A DNA stretch of 64,000 nt from Nocardioides marinus (GTDB lineage Bacteria; Actinomycetota; Actinomycetes; Propionibacteriales; Nocardioidaceae): contig NZ_JACBZI010000001.1 of assembly GCF_013408145.1 (NCBI RefSeq), positions 2,618,001-2,682,000 of the forward strand. Direction: 5' to 3'. The notes under the pieces were generated by a model, which was given only the letters and a program-made list of their open reading frames with translations, was not told the DNA's origin and made no database searches. Position numbers and translations under genes: made by a program. Positions within the stretch are counted from its first letter, which is position 1; the number at the start of each line of letters is the position of its first letter. Shown piece by piece: positions 52,861 to 61,286 of the stretch.

Positions 52861-52869
52861 GGTCCTGGC
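52858..52869 (+). promoter_or_regulatory. -10 box overlapping the pncB stop codon
   Basis: TAGGGT (52858-52863) starts with the TAG stop codon of pncB and lies 6 nt before the ATG of the enoyl-CoA hydratase gene. Confidence 0.55.
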
Positions 52870-53658
52870 ATGACGACCCCTGACTCCGTGCCCGGCCTCG
52901 ACGTCGACCTGACCGACGGGGTGCTGCGCCTGACCTTCAACCGCCCGGAGGTCTTCAACGCGCTGTCGGGGGAGGTCGCCCTCGCCCTGGCCGACCTCCT
53001 GGAGTCCGTGCCCTCGCGCGACGACGTCAGGGTCGTGGTGCTGACCGGCGTCGGCGCCGCCTTCAACGCGGGCGCCGACATCTCCGGGGACGACGCCCAC
53101 GAGAACTTCGACGTGCGGGCGATGGACGTCACCAACCGGATCATCCGCGCGATCGTCGCGTGCGACCGACCCGTGCTCGCCGCGGTCAACGGGGTCGCGG
53201 CCGGCGTCGGCTGCGGGATCGCGCTGGCGTGCGACATCGTCGTGGCGGCGGCGTCGTCGTCGTACCTGCTGGCCTTCACCCGCATCGGCTTCATGCCCGA
53301 CGGCGGCACGTCGGCCACCGTGGCGGCCTCGGTCGGCCGGGCCCGGGCGATGCGGATGGCGCTGCTCGCGGAGCCCCTGAGCGCCCAGGAGGCGTACGAC
53401 GCGGGGCTGGTCACCCACGTGGCCGGCGACGAGGAGTTCCCGACGCTGGTCGACACGCTCGTCCGGCGGCTGGCCTCGGGCCCCCCGCTGGCCTTCGCCG
53501 CCACCAAGAAGGCCGTCAACGCAGCCACCCTGCTCCCCCTCGACGACGCCCTCGAGCGGGAGCGCACCGGCCAGGTCGTCCTCATGCGCACCGCCGACGT
53601 CGCCGAGGGGATGCGCGCGTTCTCCGAGCGGCGCAGGCCGGTGTTCCGCGGGGAGTAG
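52870..53658 (+). CDS. Enoyl-CoA hydratase/isomerase family protein
   Basis: Crotonase-fold enzyme of 262 residues. LTFNRPEVFNALS, oxyanion-hole segment VVLTGVGAAFNAGADIS, and VNGVAAGVGCGIALACDIVVAA. The canonical hydratase Glu pair is only partly visible: GFMPDGGTSA carries Asp where a Glu often stands, so isomerase or other crotonase activity is possible. Predicted leaderless (TAGGGT 6 nt upstream). Followed by the operator region of the ArsR-MFS unit. Confidence 0.85.
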   Translation: MTTPDSVPGLDVDLTDGVLRLTFNRPEVFNALSGEVALALADLLESVPSRDDVRVVVLTGVGAAFNAGADISGDDAHENFDVRAMDVTNRIIRAIVACDRPVLAAVNGVAAGVGCGIALACDIVVAAASSSYLLAFTRIGFMPDGGTSATVAASVGRARAMRMALLAEPLSAQEAYDAGLVTHVAGDEEFPTLVDTLVRRLASGPPLAFAATKKAVNAATLLPLDDALERERTGQVVLMRTADVAEGMRAFSERRRPVFRGE

Positions 53659-53692
53659 CGGCGGGCGGTCGGCGGGACGGTCGGCGGGCCGG

Positions 53693-53720
53693 AAGGTTCG
53701 ACTGATGTCAGTCAGACCTT
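53693..53720. promoter_or_regulatory. Operator palindrome 1 upstream of the ArsR-MFS unit
   Basis: 28-bp imperfect palindrome starting AAGGTTCGACTGA and ending TCAGTCAGACCTT; 11 of 14 base pairs match across the centre. Nearly identical to site 3 at 53756-53781. Confidence 0.7.
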
Positions 53721-53728
53721 TCGGTTCG

Positions 53729-53746
53729 CGGTCGAAGGTTCGACCG
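53729..53746. promoter_or_regulatory. Operator palindrome 2
   Basis: CGGTCGAAGGTTCGACCG is palindromic except for its GG centre and shares AAGGTTCGAC with site 1. Confidence 0.55.
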
Positions 53747-53755
53747 CCATCCGCC

Positions 53756-53781
53756 AGGTTGGACTGACATCAGTCAGACCT
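53756..53781. promoter_or_regulatory. Operator palindrome 3
   Basis: 26-bp relative of site 1 with centre GACTGACATCAGTC, the exact reverse complement of the site 1 centre. Centres of sites 1 and 3 are 62 bp apart. Confidence 0.7.
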
Positions 53782-53806
53782 TTCACGCCAACCCCCAAAG
53801 AACTGT

Positions 53807-53862
53807 TTGACAGTCGCGGCCACCAGGGTGTGCACTACTCCCCAAGAACTCTTGGAGGGTCA
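53807..53862 (+). promoter_or_regulatory. Promoter and ribosome binding site of the ArsR-MFS operon
   Basis: TTGACA (53807-53812) is a perfect -35 box; no strong -10 was seen at 17-18 bp (TGCACT at 53831 is the best). CCAAGAACTCTTGG (53842-53855) is a further palindrome that overlaps the TTGGAGG ribosome binding site before ATG 53863. Confidence 0.5.
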
Positions 53863-54444
53863 ATGGCAGACACCCAGCCCGGACACGGCGAGAAGATCGG
53901 CGAGATGCGCGCGCTGGCGCACCCGGTGCGGCTGCGGATGCTCTCGCTGCTCACAGGTACGGCGATGAGTGCCGCCGAGGTGGCGCGCGAGCTCGAGCTG
54001 ACCCACGCCAACGCCAGCTACCACCTGCGGGTCCTCGCCGACGCCGGGGAGCTCGTGGTCGACGGCGAGGAGAAGGTCCGCGGCGGGACCGCCAAGAGGT
54101 ACCGCTACCCCCACGAGCACGAGGGCCGCCACGTCGTTCCTCCCTCCGAGCACAGCCCGGCCGACGACGCCCTGCACCTGCGGGCGACCTTCACCGAGCT
54201 CGAGCGCCGGGTCGCCACCAGGGTCCCGGGCGGCTGGCTCTCCGACCTCGACGGCTGGGTCGACCCCGCCGTCTGGGCGGAGGCGCTCGAGCACCTGCAG
54301 GCGGCCTCCCGGCTGCTCCACGACGCCAACCGCCCGCCCCGCACCGAGGGCACCGTCCACATCAGCTTCACGGCCCTCGCGTTCGCGATGCGGCCGCCCA
54401 CCCCCTCCCCCGAGGAGCCCGAGCACACCGAGGAGCAGTCATGA
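53863..54444 (+). CDS. ArsR-type winged-helix transcriptional regulator
   Basis: 193 residues. Winged helix (about 12-85) with LAHPVRLRMLSLLTG and SAAEVARELELTHANASYHLRVLADAGELV; the C-terminal 100 residues are a variable sensor region. No metal-binding Cys motif is present, so an organic ligand is more likely than a metal. Co-translated with the MFS gene (ATGA overlap), implying it represses its own operon through the palindromes upstream. Confidence 0.85.
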   Translation: MADTQPGHGEKIGEMRALAHPVRLRMLSLLTGTAMSAAEVARELELTHANASYHLRVLADAGELVVDGEEKVRGGTAKRYRYPHEHEGRHVVPPSEHSPADDALHLRATFTELERRVATRVPGGWLSDLDGWVDPAVWAEALEHLQAASRLLHDANRPPRTEGTVHISFTALAFAMRPPTPSPEEPEHTEEQS

Positions 54445-55685
54445 CCTGGTCGGCCAGCCTGGCGCCGCTGCGGGAGGCCAACTTCCGCTACTACTACCTC
54501 TCCCGCCTGGTGAACATGATCGGCAACGCGATGGCCTCCCTCGCGCTGGCGTTCGCGGTGCTGAAGGTCACCGACGACGACCCGGCCGCGGTGGGCTACG
54601 TGCTGGCCGCCCACACCGTCCCGATGGTGCTGCTGCTCCTGTGGGGCGGCGTGGTGGCCGACCGGTTCGGTCGCGTGGCCGTGCTGCAGTTCTCCAACCT
54701 CGCCTCGGCGGTCAGCCAGGGCCTCATCGCGGCCCTGGTCATCACCGGCACCGCCGAGCTCTGGTCGCTGGTCGCGCTCAGCCTCGTGCACGGCATCGTG
54801 TCCGGCGTCGGGTTCCCCGCGATGGCCAGCATGCTGCCCTCGGTCGTCGCCAAGGAGCACCTGCAGCCCGCCAACGCCCTGGTCTCCCTCGCCCGCTCCG
54901 GCATCGTCATCATCGGGCCCACCGTCGCCGCGCTGCTCGTCGTCACCGTCGGCCCCGGCTGGGCGCTGGCGGTCGACGCCACCACCTGGCTCGTGAGCGG
55001 GCTGCTGCTCGGCCTGGTCCGGCTGCCCGCCGTCGCACGACGCAGTGCCGGCGCGAGCACGTTCACCGAGCTGCGCGAGGGCTGGTCCTACGTGCGGCGC
55101 ACGCAGTGGCTGTGGGTCGTGGTGCTGGGCTTCTCGGTGCTCAACGCCATCCACGCCGGCGCGTGGTTCACCCTCGGCCCGGCCCGGGCCAAGGAGACCA
55201 TCGGCGAGCAGGGCTGGGGGCTGGTGCTCTCCGCCGAGGCCGTGGGCCTGCTGCTGATGACGCTGGTCCTGCTGCGCGTGCGGCTCGAGCGGCCGCTGCT
55301 GGTCGGGATGGTCGGCATCATGGCGCTCGGCCTGCCGATCTTCATGCTCGGCGCGCACCCGCACCTGCTGTGGCTGGTGCTGGCGACGTTCATCGCCGGC
55401 GCCGGCACCGAGCTGTTCAACATGGGCTGGAACCTCGCCATGCAGGAGCAGGTCCCCGACGAGATGCTCTCGCGCGCCTACTCCTACGACGCGCTCGGCT
55501 CGTTCGCCGCGATGCCGGTCGGCCAGGTGCTCTTCGGGCCGCTGGCGGTGGCCTTCGGGTTCACCGACGTGCTGGTCGTCAGCGGCATCGTCTACGTCGT
55601 GGTGTGCGGGCTGGTCCTGCTCTCCCCGGAGGTACGCCGGCTCGCCCGTGCACCCGAGGAGCAGCCCTCCCCCGCCGCGGCCTGA
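54441..55685 (+). CDS. MFS exporter
   Basis: 414 residues with 12 predicted membrane helices and the motif A-like loop GGVVADRFGRV between helices 2 and 3. FRYYYLSRLVNMIGNAM at the start and GTELFNMGWNLAMQEQVP in the second half resemble the MFS_3/enterobactin-type exporters of actinobacteria. It probably exports the ligand sensed by the upstream regulator. Overlaps the regulator stop by 4 nt. Confidence 0.87.
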   Translation: MTWSASLAPLREANFRYYYLSRLVNMIGNAMASLALAFAVLKVTDDDPAAVGYVLAAHTVPMVLLLLWGGVVADRFGRVAVLQFSNLASAVSQGLIAALVITGTAELWSLVALSLVHGIVSGVGFPAMASMLPSVVAKEHLQPANALVSLARSGIVIIGPTVAALLVVTVGPGWALAVDATTWLVSGLLLGLVRLPAVARRSAGASTFTELREGWSYVRRTQWLWVVVLGFSVLNAIHAGAWFTLGPARAKETIGEQGWGLVLSAEAVGLLLMTLVLLRVRLERPLLVGMVGIMALGLPIFMLGAHPHLLWLVLATFIAGAGTELFNMGWNLAMQEQVPDEMLSRAYSYDALGSFAAMPVGQVLFGPLAVAFGFTDVLVVSGIVYVVVCGLVLLSPEVRRLARAPEEQPSPAAA

Positions 55686-55692
55686 CCGGCGC

Positions 55693-56223
55693 TCAGCACC
55701 ACTTCCCGACCACGGCCGCGACCACCGTCGGGTTGCGCCAGGTCGAGGTGGTGCCCAGGCACTTCTCGACCAGCGGGTTGGTCAGCTTCGTCCCGTGGAC
55801 TCCGTCCGCGCTCACCAGCAGGTGCAGCGCACGGCCGCCGACCTCGATCCGCTCCCCGGGCTGCGCCTTCTCGCGCAGACGCTGCACGCCCTCGTCGGTC
55901 GGCTCGTCTCGCAGCAGCGCCACGTAGTGCTGGCCGGCGTGGTCGACCGTGGAGGCGTGCTCGTGGACCTCGCGCAGCTCGCTGCCGGCGTACACGATCG
56001 TGGGGACCTCGAAGCCGCGGTCGGCGAGGTAGGCCGACTCCAGCGCCTGCTCGATGCGGGCCCGGGAGCGCATGCGGGTCGAGATCCGCACGTTGCCGGT
56101 GTTGATGTGGGTGGCGACGTCCTCGAAGCCGGCCGCCCGCGTGGCCGCGACGATGTCGTCCTTGGGGAACTTTCGCGTCGCGCCGAGGTTGATCGCGCGC
56201 AGGAACGCCACGTAGGTCGCCAT
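55693..56223 (-). CDS. DUF1697 family protein
   Basis: 176 residues, soluble. TYVAFLRAINLGATRKFPKDD at the start, INTGNVRIST and the C-terminal NPTVVAAVVGKW match DUF1697, a widely spread family of unknown function. ATG at 56223. Upstream lies the 50-bp palindrome shared with the end of hppD. Confidence 0.9.
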   Translation of the reverse strand: MATYVAFLRAINLGATRKFPKDDIVAATRAAGFEDVATHINTGNVRISTRMRSRARIEQALESAYLADRGFEVPTIVYAGSELREVHEHASTVDHAGQHYVALLRDEPTDEGVQRLREKAQPGERIEVGGRALHLLVSADGVHGTKLTNPLVEKCLGTTSTWRNPTVVAAVVGKWC

Positions 56224-56250
56224 GGCCCCGATCCTGCCCCACCGCGGAGA

Positions 56251-56300
56251 CAGTCGTGCCCCTCAGCGGGCGCCATGGCGCCCGCTGAGGGGCACGACTG
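56251..56300. terminator. 50-bp perfect palindrome behind hppD
   Basis: Bases 56251-56275 are the exact complement of 56276-56300; the middle reads GGGCGCCATGGCGCCC. It begins 2 nt after the hppD stop codon and would form a 20-bp-plus hairpin in RNA, so termination is the simplest role. A zero-loop palindrome of this length is unusual. Confidence 0.85.
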
Positions 56301-56302
56301 CC

Positions 56303-57578
<1,276 letters not shown>

Positions 57579-58064
57579 ATGGACGACCTGGACGTCAGGT
57601 TGATCGACCTGTTCACCGCCGAGCCGCGGGTGGGGGTGCTGGAGGCGTCGCGCCGCCTGGGCGTGGCGCGCGGGACGGTGCAGGCGCGCCTGGACCGGCT
57701 CGCCGACCGCGGGATCGTGACCGGCTGGGGCCCCGACCTCTCGCCCGAGGCGCTCGGCCACCCGGTGACGGCGTTCCTGACCCTGGAGATCCGTCAGGCC
57801 GCCGCCGAGGGCGGCGAGCGTGGCCACGACGTGGTGGGCACCCACCTCGCCGGTATCCCCGAGGTCCTCGAGGTGCACACCATCACCGGCGCCGGCGACC
57901 TGCTGGCCCGCGTCGTCGCCCGCTCCAACGACGACCTGCAGCGCGTCATCGACCGGGTCCTGGCCCACGCCCTGATCACGCGCTCCTCGACCGTCATCGC
58001 GCTCGCCACCCAGGTGCCTTACCGGGTGCTGCCGCTGGCGCGGGCGAGCGTGGGATCGGGATAG
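57579..58064 (+). CDS. Lrp/AsnC family regulator
   Basis: 161 residues. N-terminal helix-turn-helix (LDVRLIDLFTAEPRVGVLEASRRLGVARGTVQARLDRL), linker, and RAM-type effector domain with VHTITGAGDLLARVVA. Such proteins sense amino acids; the neighbour hppD suggests phenylalanine or tyrosine. ATG at 57579. The stop codon TAG (58062-58064) lies inside the left inverted repeat of the IS30 element, so the end of this gene may have been reshaped by the insertion. Confidence 0.88.
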   Translation: MDDLDVRLIDLFTAEPRVGVLEASRRLGVARGTVQARLDRLADRGIVTGWGPDLSPEALGHPVTAFLTLEIRQAAAEGGERGHDVVGTHLAGIPEVLEVHTITGAGDLLARVVARSNDDLQRVIDRVLAHALITRSSTVIALATQVPYRVLPLARASVGSG

Positions 58065-58091
58065 TCCGCATGAAATCTCACCCTTACTGAT
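58061..58091 (+). repeat. Left terminal inverted repeat of the IS30 element
   Basis: 31 bp, differs from the right repeat at two positions; contains the TAG stop codon of the Lrp gene. Confidence 0.8.
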
Positions 58092-58133
58092 GGCGGACTC
58101 GAGTGGTCGAAGCGACACCGAGGAGATGGTGTC

Positions 58134-59366
58134 GTGGCACGAAGGACGTATGACCCGTTGGTGGTCGAGGAGTACGTGGGGCTCATCGCACAGGGCGTGG
58201 GTTACACCGACGCCAACTCGCGGTTGGGAGTGTCGTTCGGTCCGGGGCTGCGGTGGTGGACCAAGTTCGCTCCCATGGACTTTCCCAAGGGCTCGTTCCA
58301 TCGCGGCCGTCCTGGTGGTCTGCGTGGCTCGCCAGCACCAGCTACCCCGGGCACGGTGGTCGAGCCTGTTCGTCGACCACTGAGTGAGGCCGACCGGGCT
58401 GTGATGGCGGCGTGCCGGTCCAAGGGCATGTCGCTGCGTGAGATCGGGACACTGATCGGGCGTCACCACTCGGTGGTCGGCCGCGAACTGGACCGCAACG
58501 CCGGCCCGTCCGGGGACTATCACCCCAAGGTCGCGCACCGTGCCGCGCACGAACGACGACGCCGCCCCAAGACGTTCAAGCTCGCCGTGAACCCCCGGCT
58601 GTGTCGTGCGATCGAGGGCTGGATGGGTGATGGGTGGTCCCCTCAGCTGATCGCGGCGGTGCTGCGTGAGGAGCCCGGGCGGTCGAAGATGGACCGCGTG
58701 AGCCACGAGACGATCTACCAGGCGCTCTACGTCCAGGGCCGCGGCAGTCTGCGTCGTGACCTGGCCAAAGACCTCTCCACCGGCCGTATCGCCCGTAAAC
58801 CCCGCGGCAGTGTCGATGCACGCGGCACGAGCCTGTACCGGGAGGCGTTCAAGATCTCCCAGCGCCCTGCTGAGGTCGAGGATCGTGCGGTACCCGGTCA
58901 CTGGGAAGGTGACCTGGTCATCGGCGCCGGCAGCACCTCAGCGGTCGGGACGCTGGTCGAGCGGACCACCAGGTTCGTGATGCTGCTGCACCTGCCCGGT
59001 CGTCACGACGCCGACTCCGTGGCCGCAGAGATGATCAACCAGATGAGCAAGCTGCCCGAACACCTACGGCAGTCGCTGACCTGGGACCGCGGGACCGAGC
59101 TGGCCCGCTACCGCGAGATCACCATGAAGCTCGACATGCCGGTCTACTTCTGCGACCCCCACTCGCCCTGGCAACGCGGCTCGAACGAGAACACCAACCG
59201 GCTCCTGCGGCACTGGCTGACCAAGGGCACCGACCTCTCCCGGTTCACCGCCCAAGACCTCGACGTCATCGCCGCCAAGCTCAACGCACGACCCCGCCCT
59301 ACCCTGGAGATGAAGACCCCAGCCCAAGCGCTGGCAGAACTGCTCGCCAACCAGGCAGCAGCATGA
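58134..59366 (+). CDS. IS30 family transposase
   Basis: 410 residues. N-terminal helix-turn-helix region (SLREIGTLIGRHHSVVGREL near residue 100) and a DDE core: Asp in GHWEGDLVIG, Asp in LTWDRGTELA and Glu in SPWQRGSNENTN. Reads as intact and full length. GTG at 58134 with GAGGAG ribosome binding site (58121-58126). Base composition is similar to the host, so the element is probably adapted or old to actinobacteria. Confidence 0.94.
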   Translation: MARRTYDPLVVEEYVGLIAQGVGYTDANSRLGVSFGPGLRWWTKFAPMDFPKGSFHRGRPGGLRGSPAPATPGTVVEPVRRPLSEADRAVMAACRSKGMSLREIGTLIGRHHSVVGRELDRNAGPSGDYHPKVAHRAAHERRRRPKTFKLAVNPRLCRAIEGWMGDGWSPQLIAAVLREEPGRSKMDRVSHETIYQALYVQGRGSLRRDLAKDLSTGRIARKPRGSVDARGTSLYREAFKISQRPAEVEDRAVPGHWEGDLVIGAGSTSAVGTLVERTTRFVMLLHLPGRHDADSVAAEMINQMSKLPEHLRQSLTWDRGTELARYREITMKLDMPVYFCDPHSPWQRGSNENTNRLLRHWLTKGTDLSRFTAQDLDVIAAKLNARPRPTLEMKTPAQALAELLANQAAA

Positions 59367-59394
59367 GCGTCACTTAGACCGCTGGACGCCGCCG

Positions 59395-59425
59395 ATCAGT
59401 AAGGGTGAGATCTGATGCGGACTAT
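59395..59425 (-). repeat. Right terminal inverted repeat of the IS30 element
   Basis: 31 bp; contains the stop codon of the IclR gene on the complementary strand (59422-59424). Confidence 0.8.
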
Positions 59426-60090
59426 TCCGCGACCCCCGCCGTCCCTGTCGATGCCAGCAGCGCGGCCACCTCGTCGGCGGCGGCGACGACCTGGGGGGCC
59501 ACCACGGACTCGTCGAGCACGCCGAGGGTGACGATGCCGACGGAGGCTTCGAGGCCGCCGACGTCGCGGACGGGGGCGGCGAGGCCGCGGGCACCGGTCT
59601 GCAGCTCCCCCGTCGTCGTGACGTACGCCGGAGCCCGACCGCCGGCGGATCGCCCGAGCAGCACGGCCTTGCCGGCCGCGCCCTGGGCGAGCGGGTGGCG
59701 GGTGCCGACGCGGTAGGAGACGTGGAAGTCGGTCCACGACGGCTCGACGACCGCGAGGGCCAGCGCCTCGGCGCCCTCCACGACGGTCAGGTGCGCGGTG
59801 CAGCCCACCTTCTCGGCCAGTCGGCGCAGCACCGGCTGGGCGAGGTCGCGCAGCACCGGCTGGACCGCCCCGGCCAGGTGCAGGATGCCCAGGCCGATGT
59901 GCAGGCGCCCCTTGACGTCGCGGCGCAGCAGCGCGTGCTGCTCCAGGGTGCTGACCAGCCGGTAGACGACGGTGCGGTTGACCTCGAGCCGGGCGGCGAG
60001 CTCGGTGACGGTGAGCCCGCCGGGTGAGCCGGCCAGCACCTCGAGCACGCGCAGGCCGCGGTCGAGGGTCTGGGAGGTCTCGGCGGACAT
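59422..60090 (-). CDS. IclR family transcriptional regulator
   Basis: 222 residues. Winged helix (LRVLEVLAGSPGGLTVTELAARLEVNRTVVYRLV) and an effector domain (GCTAHLTVVEGAEALALAVV, HPLAQGAAGKAVL, GLAAPVRDVGGLEASVGI). IclR proteins control aromatic and acid catabolism; the target may be nearby hppD or the thioesterase. ATG at 60090 with TAGACT (complement of 60098-60103) 7 nt upstream. Its final codons and stop run into the IS30 repeat. Confidence 0.88.
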   Translation of the reverse strand: MSAETSQTLDRGLRVLEVLAGSPGGLTVTELAARLEVNRTVVYRLVSTLEQHALLRRDVKGRLHIGLGILHLAGAVQPVLRDLAQPVLRRLAEKVGCTAHLTVVEGAEALALAVVEPSWTDFHVSYRVGTRHPLAQGAAGKAVLLGRSAGGRAPAYVTTTGELQTGARGLAAPVRDVGGLEASVGIVTLGVLDESVVAPQVVAAADEVAALLASTGTAGVAE

Positions 60091-60129
60091 GAGCCGCAGT
60101 CTAGGGATGCGGCGTGTCCGGGAGGTTTC

Positions 60130-60585
60130 TCAGGCGGGGAAGATCATGCAGCTCGACGTGGCGTGGGCGACCAGCTTGCCGGCCTCGTCGACGAGCTGGG
60201 CCTCGGCGAGCGCCGTCCGCCGACCGCGGGAGACCACGCGCCCGACCGCCCGGAGGCGACCCGAGGCCTCGGTGGCGGGCCGCAGGAACTTCACCGTCAG
60301 GTCGAGGGAGGTGTAGCCCTCCCCCGGCGCCAGGGTCGAGTGGACCGAGCAGGCCGCGGCGGTGTCCAGCAACGTGGAGAGCACGCCCCCGTGGACGGTG
60401 CCGAGCGGGTTGTAGTGCCGCCGCTCGGGCACCAGCTCGACGGAGATGGAGCCGAGCTCGCCGCCGAAGTTGACCATCCCCAGTGTCTCGGCGATCGGCG
60501 CCGGCGGGAGCAGACCGTCGCTCATGGCCTGGAGCTGCTCCATCCCGCTCATCGAGGCGAGGTCGGGCATCTGGGTCTCGGTCAT
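60130..60585 (-). CDS. PaaI-type hotdog thioesterase
   Basis: 151 residues. Acyl-CoA thioesterase fold with HYNPLGTVHGGVLSTLLDTAA (the active-site region of the PaaI family) and TVKFLRPATEASGRLRAVG. It probably removes stalled CoA esters in aromatic breakdown. ATG at 60585; GATGCT 6 nt upstream is a possible -10 box. Divergent from an HxlR-type regulator. Confidence 0.88.
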   Translation of the reverse strand: MTETQMPDLASMSGMEQLQAMSDGLLPPAPIAETLGMVNFGGELGSISVELVPERRHYNPLGTVHGGVLSTLLDTAAACSVHSTLAPGEGYTSLDLTVKFLRPATEASGRLRAVGRVVSRGRRTALAEAQLVDEAGKLVAHATSSCMIFPA

Positions 60586-60649
60586 GGACCCAGCATCGGT
60601 GGCGCGAGTTGGGTCTGTCAACGAGACTCAGCGTCGCTACGCTGTGGGC
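60586..60649. promoter_or_regulatory. Divergent promoter region of thioesterase and HxlR regulator
   Basis: TACGCT (60638-60643) lies 6 nt before the HxlR ATG, with CTGTCA (60615-60620) as a possible -35 box 17 bp away. GAGT and ACTC words (60606 and 60625) form an inverted repeat that could be the regulator binding site. Confidence 0.45.
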
Positions 60650-61153
60650 ATGCCCACATCCCCCGTCCACCCCACGAGCCCGCCGGCGATGGCGTGGAGC
60701 ACCGACAACTGCACCGTCGGCCGCACGATGGCTATCCTGGGCGAGCGGTGGACGGTGGTCGTCCTGCGCGAGGTCTTCAACGGCGTACGCCGCTTCGACG
60801 ACATCCGGCGCCACAGCGGCATCCCCCGCCAGGTCCTGAGCAACCGGCTCGCCTCGCTGGTCGACGAGGGCATCCTGCGTCGCGAGCCGTACCGCCCCGA
60901 GGGTGGCGGCCGCACCCGCCACGAGTACCGGCCCACTGCCAAGGGCCTGGACCTCTACCTCGTGATGGTGGCCGTGGCCGAGTGGGGCGACCGCTACCTC
61001 GCCGACCCCGAGGGACCGCCGGTGGAGTTCGTCCATCGCGACTGCGGCGAGCAGGTGCACCCCGTCGTCGAGTGCGCCGCCGGCCACCGGGTCGAGCGCC
61101 CCCGCGACGTCGTCAGCCGGCCCGGTCCGGGCGCCAAGCCGTTCGCGGGGTAG
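60650..61153 (+). CDS. HxlR family transcriptional regulator
   Basis: 167 residues. Conserved first Cys (NCTVGRTMAILGERWTVVVLREVF), winged helix with RRFDDIRRHSGIPRQVLSNRLASLV and an HxlR-typical GGGRTRHEYRPTAKGLDLYLV. HxlR proteins respond to aldehydes or electrophiles through the Cys. A second Cys-rich C-terminal part (RDCGEQVHPVVECAAGH) is present. Divergent from the thioesterase, which it may control. Confidence 0.88.
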   Translation: MPTSPVHPTSPPAMAWSTDNCTVGRTMAILGERWTVVVLREVFNGVRRFDDIRRHSGIPRQVLSNRLASLVDEGILRREPYRPEGGGRTRHEYRPTAKGLDLYLVMVAVAEWGDRYLADPEGPPVEFVHRDCGEQVHPVVECAAGHRVERPRDVVSRPGPGAKPFAG

Positions 61154-61170
61154 GGGTCTCGGCGAGGGGC

Positions 61171-61252
61171 GGTCTCGACGCCCGCTCGACCACCGCAGGA
61201 CCGGTGGTCTCGACGCCCGCTCGTCGCTGGCGCTCCTCGCTGCTCGACCACC
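61171..61252. repeat. Interspersed intergenic repeat, copy B
   Basis: A 24-bp partial unit (61171-61194) and a 47-bp unit (61206-61252) beginning GGTCTCGACGCCCGCTCG and ending GCTGCTCGACCACC, inverted relative to copy A at 35701-35768. It lies between the HxlR and helicase genes. Confidence 0.8.
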
Positions 61253-61286
61253 ACACCGGACCCACTCGACCAGCCGAGGCCGCGGA

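Larger units (their letters stand above)
58061..59425. mobile_element. IS30-family insertion sequence
   Basis: About 1365 bp with one transposase gene. The 31-bp inverted repeats at 58061-58091 and 59395-59425 match at 29 of 31 positions (outer end ATAGTCCGCAT, inner part ATCTCACCCTTACTGAT). No clear direct target duplication was found. The element lies between the convergent lrp and iclR genes, and the stop codons of both fall in its outer ends. Confidence 0.85.
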
